Counted from the stretch's first letter, positions 37,173 through 48,384 are shown. The stretch is 64,000 bases of DNA from Tretioscincus oriximinensis (GCA_022410635.1 JAJVDF010000189.1:1949243-2013242), one strand, 5' to 3'. The notes: a model not told the origin generated them from the letters alone. A program made the numbers and translations.

Positions 37173-37814
37173 GAGTCAAATGCAACCAGTGCAATTTTGG
37201 ATATAAACTGCCTCGAGATTTTAAGAAAAAGGGCTGTGAACCTTGCCAATGTAATATTCATGGTTCTGTGAATGATTTCTGTAACCCCACGACTGGACAA
37301 TGCAACTGTAAGGGAGACATCAAAGGGCTTCACTGTGATACCTGTGCTGATGGCTTCTATGGAATGGATGCTTATGGCTGTAAGCCCTGTGACTGTCAAA
37401 TCTCAGGAACCGCTGCTGGTACAGTGTGTGATCCAATTACAGGGAACTGTATATGTAAGCCTAATTTTGGAGGAAAGCAATGTGGTGACTGCTTAGATGG
37501 CTACTACAAAGTGCAGCAAAATAACTCCTTAGTCTGTCTGCCCTGTAACTGCGAAAAGCCTGGAACAGTAAATGGCTCTTTGCTGTGCAACAAAGCAACA
37601 GGACAATGTCCTTGCAAAACAGGCACTGGAGGACTTAAGTGCAGCCACTGTCTGACTGATATGTATAATCTTACAGCTCAAAACCCTTTTGGTTGTGACT
37701 TGTGTGACTGCGATCCTCTGGGGACTCTCCTAGGAATAGCTTGTGACCAGAATACTGGACAATGTGTTTGCCAGCCTCANCGCTTTGGAAGGAAGTGTAA
37801 TAGGTGTAAACCAG
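37173..37814 (+). CDS. USH2A: USH2A exon 13: LE repeats 4 to 8
   Basis: The largest exon here, 642 bp, open throughout, between acceptor TAATTCTTAG and donor GTAAGA. It encodes a run of laminin EGF-like repeats with regular CxC, CxxC and GxC motifs, for example GCEPCQCNIHGSVNDFC and CDPITGNCICKPNFGGKQC. It has N-glycosylation sequons NNS, NGS and NLT. The length equals human exon 13 as remembered, so human positions map directly: the cysteine equivalent to human Cys759, a known recessive disease site, is present at 37280-37282, and the human 2299delG hotspot region near 37304 is intact here. One ambiguous base at 37780 makes CAN (His or Gln). Confidence 0.97.
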
Positions 37815-38116
37815 GTAAGAGCAAGAGTGGGAGCAAATGAAATAGAATATTAACAATTTTTACTTTTTCTAGTTCAGAAAATGTGAACAAGCCCATAAAT
37901 GATTTGGTGAGCTTTTCTTTGAACTTTAAATCTTCTCTGACTGTTCCATTTTGGAGGTTGATTCTGGGAATAGATGCCATAGTGGGTGAAAGCTGGGAGT
38001 ATTTTCTGAATTGGCAGTCTTTCATGTTTTAAAAAGATCACCAGCAAAACTCAGATTTGCATAATTTATTATCTTGTAATTCATCTTAAATTGAGATTGT
38101 TTTCCTCCCTTACCAG
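37815..38116 (+). other. USH2A intron 13 (302 bp)
   Basis: Shortest intron here, with consensus donor GTAAGA and acceptor CTTACCAG. Nothing else seen in it. Confidence 0.85.
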
Positions 38117-38300
38117 GTTTTTATGCTCCCCTGAAAAGTGATAATGGCTGTGTTCCCTGTTTATGCCATGCATCTGGTTCTGTAAATGAAGGCTGCGACA
38201 GTCTCACTGGCCAGTGCACATGCCAAGATTCTTCGGTAGCTGGAAGGAGATGTGATCAATGCAGCGATTATTTTTATGGATTTGATTCCACAACTGGAAA
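38117..38300 (+). CDS. USH2A: USH2A exon 14: LE 8 to LE 9
   Basis: A 184-bp exon after acceptor CCTTACCAG, with donor GTAAGT, only 302 bp downstream of exon 13. It reads FYAPLKSDNGCVPCLCHAS, then TGQCTCQDSSVAGRRCDQC and ends FDSTTG with two bases of a split codon. The inserted residue pattern DSSVAGRRC matches the usherin-type variant of this LE repeat. Confidence 0.95.
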
Positions 38301-38498
38301 GTAAGTCATCTGTTTGTTTGAAACGGGGAAGCTGAACTGAACGTTAAAAAAATTACTTTTTTAAAAAAATTACTTTTTTTAAAAAATTATTTTTAATAAA
38401 CAAGAAAATGCTTGTCAAACAACTGATGTCCCATTTTAAGTGTTTTTACTCTGGGCAGTGATGTGATTGCCATGTCCAATGTAATCCCTGGACTAAAG

Positions 38499-39150
38499 AG
38501 CAATGCAGTGATTGTCTTGTGGTTAGAGTATCAGAATCTTATCAGGAAGTTTCCCAGTTCAATTCTGCACTCTTCCATAAAGCCAGCTCAGCGACTTTGG
38601 CCTAGTCACAGTTCTTCAGAACTCTCTTTCGGCTCTACTTAAGAAGAGAAAGTTACACTTTTATTATAATTTTATATCCGCCGCCCATTTGGTTGGAAAG
38701 ACCATTCAAATTGGACAGTAAAAACTTGGATAAAGTATATTTTACAAATAATGCAATTTGAATTTGTGAAAGAAAGAAAGAAAAGGCTTTAATTTAGGCT
38801 TTAATACATTTGAAATTAAACATAAATGGAATAAAGTTTTTAGGTATATGTCCAGTCGAGGTATTGGGTCCCAATGGAAAAGCATTGAATTAAAAATATT
38901 CCCTCTGTTGTATAAATGGATATAATCTTTTGGGGGGACACTTTTGGAAATTCTGCGTTTTTATACCTTTTTTGCATTTTCTAACAAATTTTCTTATTGT
39001 AAAANATTTTGTTTGGTATATTTATATATATGCATAATTACTGAATAAACATATTATTTTTTAAAAAAAGAAGAGAAAGTTACATAAACTGCTTTGCATC
39101 CCTTTGGTTTGAGAAATTTGATGTATGAAAAAACTCCTCCTCTTCCTCAG
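38499..39150 (+). repeat. Sauria SINE split by a later insertion
   Basis: The head and body lie at 38499-38657 (TTGTGGTTAGAGTATCAGAATC; CCTAGTCACAGTTCTTCAGAAC). The 3' part lies at 39085-39150 (TAAACTGCTTTGCATCCCTTTGG, then a CTCCTCCTCTTCCTC tail). Between them is a separate element with its own duplication. Removing the insert and one duplicate leaves a continuous SINE. Confidence 0.8.
38641..39084 (+). mobile_element. Retrotransposed insert bounded by a 17-bp duplication
   Basis: AAGAAGAGAAAGTTACA occurs identically at 38641-38657 and 39068-39084. The 410 bases between end in ACTGAATAAACATATT and an A-rich tail, so insertion was on the plus strand. Short LINE-pol-like open pieces are possible (about 38830-38930) but not identifiable. 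The duplication length and tail point to L1-type target-primed integration of a 5'-truncated copy. Confidence 0.75.
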
Positions 39151-39919
39151 ATTTTATGTTTGCAATCTGAGAAATTTTTAACTCTTTCATAAATATTAAG
39201 AGGTACTAGTAAAGGGTGACTAAATATTGTGATACTAGATATACTGAATAGCTGATTGCATACTCATTTTATAGCTTTCAGCAGTGAAACCATCNTCTGT
39301 TCTTATGACAATTTAGTCTGAATAGTCTAAGCAGAACCTTTATTTGAAGAGGGATTTGAATTTGCTTTTTGCAGATGAAAGAACTTAATGCAGTTTGGAG
39401 GGGGGCAAATACCCTTTGCTCTTGATTATAAATGGGGGTGGTGATGCCACTATTGTTGTTTGCAAGGGAGTGTTTTTATTTATTCCCAATGGGATATTAT
39501 GCCATAAAACAAATTTGCAGCTTATTTTGCAGCTTTAGCTTTTATCGGTCTTTTAAAGGGTGTTGAACTCAAGAGATCACACAATAAGAGTTACTAAAAA
39601 AAAAGCTGAAGAAGACATACACATACANAGAGAGAGACTGCAATTGTAATATATGAATAAACTTTGTATATTACTATTTAATATTCCAGTTTTTTCTACC
39701 TGATCTCATTTTTAGCAAAAATTAAAAAAGAAGAAANGAAAGTATGGGTAGAAGAACAGAAAGAAACTAGAATGAAATGGTCGCTCAATAATTTTCATGG
39801 AATTGTTGGCCTGTAGATAAGCACCAGTTTCTAAGAGCTGAATAAATTATAAGAAAGATGAAACAACTCATATTTTCAAATAGCTTTTCATACCATGTCA
39901 GGAAATTTTAAAAGGCAAA

Positions 39920-40063
39920 GATTCTGGTAACACATTTACTTTGAAACTGTGCATCTTCAGTCCTGAAAAATTAGCTTAATCCAGCTTTTATCTAGGCTAA
40001 ACCCCATTCTTCTGGATTCAAGTTGAACTGAAGATGATTTAAAGTAAAAGTGTGCCTGATAGT
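39920..40063. mobile_element. Palindromic MITE-like element, family P, copy 3
   Basis: GCATCTTCAGTCCTGAAAAATT on the left pairs with AACTGAAGATGATTTAAAGT on the right; flanks carry the GTGTGCC / ACACATTTACTTTGAAA arms shared with copies 1 and 2. Confidence 0.5.
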
Positions 40064-40865
40064 GGTCCATGGACATCATTTTCCTGGCTGCATCAGCTCC
40101 ATTGGGAGTCTGGAGAATGAATTTTTCTCTTCCTCAGGTGATATTTGCATTTCGTGCATGTGGTGTAATTGGCCAGTTCAGAACTACTAGGAAGCCAGAC
40201 TGCATATATGAAATGCAAGGCACTGCTGTACAGTGTTGGGGCTGGTATGGACAGGAAGAAACAAATTACAGCTTCTGCCCCAGACAGGTGAACAGCAATG
40301 ACATGACATGCTGCCAGGCTGACAGTGAGTGAAGAATCAGAAAAGAACCACTCACAGATCCCATAAGGTAAGTTCCTACCTTATGGGGTCCCTGGTGCAT
40401 CCAGGAAAATGGCATCCATGGGCTGCTACTGAGTGTGACCACAATAAAACAGTTCCAGTCTTCTTCTGGGCCCATGTCAAAGTGGTGATGTTAGTCTTCA
40501 TTGTTTTCAGTTATGTTGCCTGAAATGTTATCTCTTTTGCATATATCGTGAATACNCATAATTAGTTAAAACTAGGTTCGTCTAGATCGAAGGGCTTAAT
40601 GAAACCTAATTCTACCTAGATAAATCAAGCACACACAAAATCAAAATGCAGTTAAAAAATGATGGCTCATTTTTAACCGTTTTTCTTTATTTTAAAGACT
40701 TAATAATGTGACTGCAAGGAAGCTGCTGAAACAGCATGCATTTTCATTAATTTAATTCCATTATAGTTGTGTATTCCCGAATACAAACAGTTTGAATTGT
40801 GCTCTGGTGTGTCTCACTGAAATGTTACTGTACTTTTGTTATCGTCTTGATTGTTTTTTCAATAG

Positions 40866-41029
40866 ATGTCAGCATTGTAATTGCCATCCTGCAGGAACTA
40901 TTAATGGAACTTGCCATTCCATTAGTGGTCAATGCTTCTGTAAAAAATTTACCACCGGTTCAAAATGTGACAACTGTGTTCCTGATGCTAGTAATCTGGA
41001 CATCCAGAACCTATTTGGCTGCAGCAAAA
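40866..41029 (+). CDS. USH2A: USH2A exon 15: LE repeats 9 and 10, end of LE array
   Basis: A 164-bp exon after acceptor TTTTTTCAATAG with donor GTAAGT. It reads CQHCNCHPAGTINGTCHS, then GQCFCKKFTTGSKCDNCVP and ends NLFGCSK plus one base. This closes the laminin EGF-like array; the next exon opens the FN3 array. One N-glycosylation sequon (NGT) is present. Confidence 0.95.
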
Positions 41030-41394
41030 GTAAGTTGTTTAGTCATAAAAGTGTATCTTCAAAATTATTTCCCTTTTATTGATTTGTGATTGTTATATTA
41101 TTGAAAGTAAGTATATGACAATTTTGTCAATTCCTTGCATAAACACATTTCTCTATCTTAAAGGTACCATATAATATATTACGTATAATATATTACCATA
41201 TATTACTTGGTTCACTCAGATTTTTATGTGTTTTAACAGCCGTTAATATCTTGTTTTTATTCTGGTTTTTAAAAAAATACTAAATAAACTTATTTGCATT
41301 TTACTGTTTCTTAATAGAAAGTGGAATAAAAACAAAATAGACAAATACATTAATGAAATAAATAAAATTGCTTTCATACTTTGCCTTTTCCAGA

Positions 41395-42233
41395 CACTTA
41401 CCTGCGGCTGGTCAGCAGGGCCCCAGTTTGTTACTGTTGGCGTCGGGAGGCGACACTCTAGGAGTCGCACCTCGCTGTTCCCAGAAAAGGGACAATGGGG
41501 TGTGATGCAACTTCCTATATGCCAGGGGAGGAACATCGGGGCCTATAAAAGGCCACGTCGCCCCTCCCTCCGCCTCTTTTTAGGCAACATGCATTTCCCA
41601 CCCTAACACCCCTTTTTTCCTTTTTCTCTCTCTTGTCATGGCAGGAGGAGCAGGCGATTATGCATCTTGGCTGGCCAGGGGTAAAATCCTGNAGGCAGGT
41701 ATCCCCTGACTACCCCACAGTATGGAGGGGGGCCCCTAATGGGTTCTAAAGATGCAGAGCCTATCTTTGGGGATGNGTGAGGATGGACACTGGAACAATC
41801 CTTGAGAGCCCTTTTCAATCTCTTTGATCATCATGGTGCCATTTCAAGCAGGGGCTTGAGCAGAGCCAACAAAGGCTGTGCTGGCTGGTTGTTGCTGGAC
41901 AGCTCAGGCTTGGTAGACTTCCATGGGCTGGCTCATCAGGAGAGTGGGAAGCCATGGACCCATGCCACGGGCTGTGGGCAGTAGGTGATTACTGGATAGC
42001 TTGAGCTGGGCAGAATGGGTTGGGCTGCCTTGCCACTGGGAGCCCATGCCACAGGGCGTGGCCTATTCCTGGGTCAGGCTGGGTTGCTGACTTGATTGTC
42101 AGCCAAGATGCTGCACTTGCCACAGTACTAGTTATGCCATGGCCTAATTCTCTCCACTTTGGGTTTTGCATCTTTCTGTTAATTGTTAAATGAAGCAATT
42201 GTTAAATGGTTTGTTACTTTAAATATGTACTGT
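41395..42233 (+). repeat. GC-rich unclassified repeat, copy 2 (plus strand)
   Basis: Its second half (41840-42230) matches the reverse complement of 3800-4260. The first half has CCTATAAAAGGCCACG at about 41542-41557, a TATA-box-like site, followed by a pyrimidine-rich stretch. No long open frame. It may be the internal or 5' part of the LTR-like unit that follows. Confidence 0.55.
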
Positions 42234-42624
42234 TGTNACTCCCATACCCTGTCATAAGTATATGGCATGTGTAACATGTGTATATGTATATAGTTTAATG
42301 TTTTTACTGTTATAGGTTCTACTGTTATAGGTTTTACTGTTATAGGTTCCCTAATGTGATTTTGTAGGGAAGATTGAACTTTATTTGAACTTGGTTAAGC
42401 CCTGAGCAGTTTGCCCTGGGATTTTGGAGGGAAACCTTGCCTTTGCAAGAAATGTACTTAGTTGCAGGCTGCAGTGATTGGCTAGTGTACAGTATATAAG
42501 GAGCTCCTCTACCAAAGAACAATCACTGCAGANCAAACTCAGATTCCACTAAGAGCTGAATAAACATTTCAGAGCTGAATCACTTTCTGTCTGAGTGCCT
42601 CTTTCTGCCATCAGTGGCATCACA
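42234..42624 (+). mobile_element. LTR-like unit
   Basis: Begins TGTNA and ends TCACA, a short inverted pair as in LTRs. TATATAAG lies at 42493-42500 and AATAAA at 42559-42564, about 60 bp apart, with 60 bp to the end: U3-R-U5-like spacing. Three copies of an ACTGTTATAGGTT unit lie at 42307-42349. No target duplication is clear and no partner LTR is in the window, so it may be a solo LTR. Confidence 0.5.
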
Positions 42625-43500
42625 TAGCCATCCCTAGCAAGTACTCACCTGTTAGGGAATAATTAGAAAGTTTCTTCTTCCCTATGTTTTATTAGAATCC
42701 CTAAGCCAAAAGAAGTCTATTTATGAACTATTCAAAAAAGTATTCTTCAATTTTCTATGGAAATTATAATTTGTCTCAGTGAGTTCATCTACTTTCAAAA
42801 TACTGCATATACATAGAGAAAATAATGTTCTAATTATGTGTAGCTCTTTGTTTTCATTGCTGTATGTGTCAAGGTCCTGTCTCTAAAAACATTCATACTA
42901 AATTTGTGTTTAAGTACATAATGTTTAAGACTGATACACTCTTTCTTCACTGACCAGCACTCTAGAGCATATTTCAGGATAAAAAAGATGATCTAAGGCA
43001 TTCAAAATGGTGTCCTAGCCAAGTTTAACGGTGGACCTCAGTTAAGGTCTACAATATTCTAGATCACANAAGTGTGTACATGGTATGTCCCTTTGGACCA
43101 ATATATCACAGGCTCTTTTCAGCACTATTGTGGAAGCACTGCTGGAAATGGATCTGTTTTGAAAATGGTCAGGCCATAACCTACCAGAGGCTCGGCACAT
43201 AACATTTCTGGTTTTCAGAATCTCACAAGTTTCTTTAGAGACAGAAACTGGGCATGACATAGAACAGACTCTAAGCTGCAGACCCTATCTCCTGCAGGCC
43301 TATCCCAATATTGGAGGCATGCAGGACAAGAGTGCAGAAAGGCCCTTAGGTGCTTCACCTAGTACGTTCAGATCTGCATATCTAGCCTAGTTTAGAAAGA
43401 GTAAAGTCATAAATGGTGCAGACAGCTATACTCTCCACAAAATGCAGTTCCTATCAATATTCCTCTTTGCAGATTGACTGTGTTGCACAAATGTAGACAT

Positions 43501-43669
43501 AGGCCCTATCCACACAGAGCCTTATTCTGGGTCATATCTTGGGACTGAGTCTGGCCATCCACATGGCAGACCACAATTTGGGGCCTGCCAAAGTCTACAC
43601 TAGTAGGTGGTTGGCAGGCTCCTATTCCGAGGGACAGCCCAGGATAAGGCTCCATGTGGATGCAGCCTT
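43501..43669. mobile_element. MITE with 31-bp terminal inverted repeats
   Basis: The left end AGGCCCTATCCACACAGAGC continues CTTATTCTGGG; the right end is its near reverse complement (CCCAGGATAAGG, then CTCCATGTGGATGCAGCCT). The GCATCCACA ends resemble the larger elements at 53319 and 63427. Total 169 bp, non-coding. Confidence 0.7.
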
Positions 43670-44934
43670 CGTCATACAGGTGTATTAAGATTCTCTTTTT
43701 GTCTGTGTAACCTTACCAGGAAAAGGCAGGACCACAGTGCTGAGTTTTAAAGTGTGTGTCAGAGGAAATTTCAGCAGAAGTTGCCAGATTATAAATTGCA
43801 ACAGCTGAATTTTCTACTTTGACCCAGCCATTAAAGATGCATCATTGCTGTCCTGATTATCCTTATGCCTGTTATCTGGTTATCCTATGCCTGTGTCATT
43901 GCATTGTGGAAAACATATTGCCATGAAAGTGCTTCTTTAAAGAAGTAGGGAATTCTTCTCATTAAACCTTTATATTGTACTATGTTGCGATTGCTCCCAC
44001 TCTGAATATTGACTATTCTGTTACTACAGATGTATGATTCATTTGTTCAGGCATTGTAGCAGTGTTTTCTCACTAGTTCCTTATTCTTTTGTAAGGAAGT
44101 GCAAGGGTTAATACATGTTACTGCTGTTAACTGAATTCATTGAGGCAACAGTTTTAAGGGGGTCAAATAAAACATTTCTCCTGCCTCTTTACAGCTGTTT
44201 TGTTTCTCTGAGGGGGGAAAAATTAGCTTTTTAAAGAGATGACTGCACAGCTTTTAGTCCTGTTGTACCGTGTTCCTTTTAAGGCTGCAAAGTGTATTGT
44301 GTAATTTCGCACCTTAAAAATCAAGATCAATATAGGTACATGTGCCCAACCCAGGCACTACTCATAAAACATGCGAGGAGCCACAACTTAAAGAGCTATG
44401 GCTGAAAAACAAAAGCCTAGCAAAATGTGGAAAGAAGCTTTAATGTAACATTTTATTCCCTATACTAATTTTCTTCATCTGTCTTATCAACACTACTGAT
44501 GCATATCCCTGCAGCACAGGGCCTGGATAATCTAGCCTCTTACAATATTTTGAAATTTTCTTTGGTTATTTGCTATATCAGTGATTATTTTGAAGTGTCT
44601 GCTTCACTGGGTTTTTCTGCATTCAGCTCTCTTGGAATAGTCTAAGGGTAATTTTGCACTTACCAGGATGGAGTGATCACTTTAAACCATTCATATCTAC
44701 TGCTAGGGCAGAATGCTTCCTTACCATCTGCACCTTTGGGTAAGAAACTCCAATCAAAGTCCCATCTTCCCTCCATATCTCATTCTATTTAATAAATGGT
44801 CACTGACTTTCTCCTGCTGCTCTGCCAAGAAGCAAGAGCAAAGGCATGTAACAGTGGCAAAGAAGAAAACCGAGAGCACTTTATTTATTTTTAATCACCT
44901 TTTAGTTTCTCCTCCATATCAATGGTTATTTGTT

Positions 44935-45045
44935 CATTTATTTAGCTTTTGTTTATTTATTAATTTACCTACATTTATATTCCTTCCTGTACCCAAAGGT
45001 CTCAGGGCAGATCACAGTAAAAATAATATAAAAAATAAGAACCAT
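44935..45045 (-). repeat. Retroposon 3' tail fragment
   Basis: TTTGTTTATTTATTAATTTACC then CCTGTACCCAAAGGTCTCAGGGCAG is the reverse complement of the Sauria-type tail. Confidence 0.6.
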
Positions 45046-45289
45046 TAAAACTAGGACTGTTGAAAATATTAATAATAGTCTTCAAAACCTGCAATTAAAA
45101 ATCAATCTAAGCCACTTTTGAATGAATTTAAATATTGTCTATTTTGTCTTTTTAAAAGAGATACTTTGCGAAAAGCTTTGCTAAAGTATCTGGTGATTGC
45201 CTCCAGATTATGGAACAGTCTCCCCCTCAAGGTGCCATTTTACCTCCCCCCTTTAGATTCTGTTTTGATATGCTAATTTTGTATTTTTG

Positions 45290-45362
45290 CTTTTATTGTT
45301 GGCTGCCCTGAGACCTTCAGGTGTAGGGGAGGATATAAGTTTAAATAAAAAAATAAAAAATA
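45290..45362 (+). repeat. Retroposon 3' tail fragment
   Basis: TTGGCTGCCCTGAGACCTTCAGGTG, GGATATAAGTTTAAAT and (AAAT)n: the Sauria-type tail in plus orientation. Confidence 0.65.
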
Positions 45363-46414
45363 AAGCCAGTGGCATTTCTATGGCTGACATTTCCTTAGTT
45401 GGCCTATTCAATGATACTATCATATCGATTGAAGTCTGACCCACAAGCCTATAGTTTCCGGGTCCCATCCTTTTTCCTTTTTTTTGAAAATAGGGACATT
45501 TGCCCTTCTCTAGTCCACTGAAATTTCTCTCCTTCTCCAGGAATTTGCAAGGATCACAGTGAGTAGTTCAGCTATTATCTCTGCTAATTCCTTCAGTATC
45601 CAGGATATGATTCATGTCAGCTGGAGTTTTGAAGTTACATAGTCACTCACCCTGTCTCTGTTTATAAAGAGGATTGATTCTCCTGTTTCTTCAATAGCAC
45701 ATTGAAGGTTAATTCATGTATTTTTACCTTTCTCAGAAAAACAGATGCAAAATAGAAATTCAGAAGCTCAGTTGTCTCAATATCACATTTGACCAATTCA
45801 CTGTTTTAACTCAGCAAAAGTGCTAAAGCATCTTTGAATTTTCTTTTTCTTTTGACAAACCAACCTCACCCCAAAAAGCTTTGGTGTCTGTTGCCGGTCT
45901 CAGTTGGTTTTTAACTTTAGCTTTTTTGATACTTTCCTGCAGTTTCTGCAGACTGTATTATATTCTTTAGATAGGCCTTGCTCCTTCTAAATTTCACTAT
46001 CACCCCCAATTTAGTAATTTTTTACATTCTGGGTTTATCCACCCAGGTTTCTTTAGTGCTTTCCATTGTTGCTTCTTTTAAGGATTGTTAAAGATTATGT
46101 TTCCAGGATCTCATTCCATAAAAATTCTCATCCTTTTTTTCCTACCCTCCTCCTTAGTCAAAATCTGCCATTCTGAAGAACAACCTTGAAGTTAGTGTCC
46201 TCTCAGGGCTTCCTGCCCTAATTCTCCAAAATTCAANATAGCATGATCACCGGTTCCTAATGTCCCAGGCATCCTTTCTTCTTCAATCACTTCCTCTGCC
46301 TTTGTAAAATGTCCAGTAGGTCCAGTTTAGTATATTCCAATATTTTCTGTTTTACCTTTTGGTAGATGAGGTTCTTAGCAAGAGAGGATAAAAATTTATT
46401 GGATCTGTGACTTT
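45363..46414 (-). mobile_element. LINE-derived remnant
   Basis: Minus-strand pieces resemble a non-LTR pol region ahead of the reverse transcriptase: a KKGKRMGPGNYRLVGQTSI-like stretch near 45490-45420 and a lysine-rich KVSKKLKLKTN-like stretch near 45940. Full of stops. Family not fixed. Confidence 0.45.
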
Positions 46415-47402
46415 CCCCAGGATATTCCTTGATACAGATGGGCAGAAGAGTAAGGACCGACAAGGTAAAATATTTTTTCAACCAGAGGTAGGCTTGCCAT
46501 ACGTCCCAGTAAACCGGAAGAATCCTGGTTTTGGGGACTAAAATATAGTCCCCTCCGGCTTTTAAGACAAAATCCCGGCTTTTTAAATTCCCCGATGCTG
46601 CATCAGGGAATGTAAAAAGCCGGGATTTTAAAGGAAAAGCAGCCGTCAAATCTAATGGCTGCAGCCCGGCAACACTTTCCGGGGTCCTAGAAGGAACCTT
46701 GGAGCGTGCTGTGGCTCCTCCTTTGCTGGAAGCGGCGTTTCGCCCTGTTCTAAGGCAAGCGCGTGCCGCCATCTCGCCTCTAGCAGAGCAAAAACGCCTG
46801 GGTTTGTGACAGGAGGGCAGCTCTCTTCTCCTGTCACAAACTCAAGCATTTTGGCTCCGCTGCAGGCGAGGTGGCGCCGCGCGCTTGCCTTAGAACAGNG
46901 CGAAACGCTGCCTCCAGCAAAGGAGCAGCTGCGCGTGTGCGCACGGACGCTTGTGAGACAGGCAGGAAAGAGGTTCTGCCTGTCTCGCTACAAGCGTCCG
47001 TATGCGCATGTGAGCGTGTGCACATGCACATGCGTATGCACGCGCGTGCACCCACCCCACCCCCGTCCCGGTTTTGGGTTGCCATATTATGGCAACCCTA
47101 CCCAGAGGGTCATTGATCTGTGGAATTTACTTCCAGAAAAGGTGGTTGTGGTAGCTAGCATCCTGGATAGCTTTAAGAAAAGATTAAATTCATGGAAGCC
47201 AAGGGTATCAATAGCTGTTAGGATGGATCTCTTGATACTGTCTTCAGGATGGAGCAAGAAGCAATATTCCTGAAGTACNATTTGCGGGGAATCGAGAACA
47301 GGTAAAGATTTTGCCCTCAGCTTGAGACTACCCAGGTGCAATTGATGGACCACTGTGTGAGACAGAGTGCTGAACTAGCTGGGCTCTTCTAACATTCTTA
47401 GA
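46415..47402 (+). mobile_element. CR1-clade LINE 3' end, copy e, split by a hAT-like insertion
   Basis: The left part (46415-46488) has GGGCAGAAGAGTAAGGACCG and AAATATTTTTTCAACCAGAGG. The right part (47101-47402) continues with CCCAGAGGGTCATTGATCTG, TGGAATTTACTTCC and the 3' region ending near CTAACATTCTTAG. In uninterrupted copies these are adjacent (TTTTTCACCCAGAGGGTCAT at 49039). Confidence 0.85.
46481..47108 (-). mobile_element. hAT-like non-autonomous element, family H, copy 2, with long internal hairpin
   Basis: Element 46489-47100 (612 bp) starts TAGGCTTGCCATA and ends TATGGCAACCCTA, fitting the hAT YARNG terminus. It is flanked by ACCAGAGG (46481-46488) and CCCAGAGG (47101-47108), an 8-bp duplication with one difference. 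Inside, 46718-46815 and 46828-46925 are near-perfect inverted repeats of 98 bp with a 12-base loop. A smaller hairpin (about 46576-46628) corresponds to the one in copy 1. No transposase is encoded. Confidence 0.85.
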
Positions 47403-47714
47403 AATTCACAANGAATATCTGGATAATGAAAATCTATAAATGTGTGAATCTAACAAATTTTTAATTAAAATTCTATCATATATGGAAAAAAGTACTGCTA
47501 CTACTTTTAATTTTACATTTCCAACATCAATTTGTGACCATTTTAAACATTTTCAAGTATTGTTTCAGAGTGAAGCCCATGTTACAAACCATCTTATAAA
47601 AAATTCAGTTTGGAAACATTATTTGTACAAAGAAGTGTTTACTGCAACAATGTTCTGTTGTTTATCTTAATATGAGTTGGCTTTGTTATAATATATGANT
47701 ACATTGTTTTCTAG

Positions 47715-47873
47715 CTCCTTTTCAGCAACCACCTCCAGAAGGAGAAGTTCTAAATTCTTCCAGTATAAGATTTACTTGGAAACCACCTGACTCTCCCAAT
47801 TCAAATCAACTTGTTTATAAGCTTTATCGAAATGAGAAAAAAATCTATATAACGGAAGACAGCTATCCCTACA
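47715..47873 (+). CDS. USH2A: USH2A exon 16: first half of FN3 repeat 1
   Basis: A 159-bp exon after acceptor TTTTCTAG with donor GTAAGT. It reads TPFQQPPPEGEVLNSSSI, then RFTWKPPDSPNSNQLVYKL and ends with a Ser codon split across the junction. The conserved Trp followed by PP and the Tyr of the first sheet mark the start of a fibronectin type III fold. It joins exon 15 in frame. The preceding intron (6.7 kb) is packed with mobile elements. Confidence 0.94.
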
Positions 47874-48384
47874 GTAAGTACTTTTAAATATTATATTTCA
47901 TTAGATGCTTTTCTGTTCTTCTTAATCAGCTACCATTCTCAAGAAGGAAAGTGTGTAATTATTATTCAGATTATATCATTAAATAAATATAATGATGCCA
48001 TTTTTTCACACTATAGAACTACGCATTAAGATTTTCTTTATAAATTTCTGTTTGATTCTTGTAAATTTTTATAGATCAGATATCTACTGCTTTATAACAA
48101 CAGCATAACTCTTTTCACAGTTACANTTTCTAGGCTATTGCTTTCAAAGGCAATTCAGTGAATTTTGAGTACCAGAAATTTTAGAGCATGAATTTAAAAT
48201 TAAAGAGATGTTCAGATTTATCCAGATATCCCGAAACATCAGTTTTACAGATTGGGGGAGATTATAAATTATACTTGTGGCGAGATTGTAGCAGCCACAA
48301 CTGTGTGTGTGAACAGACTAGCAAAACAAGAACAACACAAAGACCTCCTAACCCCTATAGAGGGCAAAGGATATTGGNGTTTGC

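Larger units (their letters stand above)
38301..40865. other. USH2A intron 14
   Basis: Holds an interrupted Sauria SINE with a nested insert (38499-39150) and a palindromic element (39920-40063). The open frame at 40069-40332 has no recognised domain. The rest is AT-rich. Confidence 0.6.
41030..47714. other. USH2A intron 15
   Basis: Crowded with mobile elements: a GC-rich repeat (41395-42233), an LTR-like unit (42234-42624), a MITE (43501-43669), LINE remnants (45362-46488 and 47101-47402) and a hAT-like insertion (46489-47100). About 42650-43480 and 43690-44930 hold nothing recognisable. Confidence 0.6.

Noticed and set aside
40069..40332. 87-codon open frame in intron 14
   Set aside because: No recognised domain; exons 14 and 15 are continuous without it.
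41542..41557. TATAAAAGG as a promoter of a host gene
   Set aside because: It lies at the edge of a repeat inside an intron with no downstream coding sequence.
46287..47273. Long open frames of 155-161 codons around 46.3-47.3 kb
   Set aside because: They run across the LINE/hAT junctions and the GC-rich hairpin, where stop codons are rare by composition.
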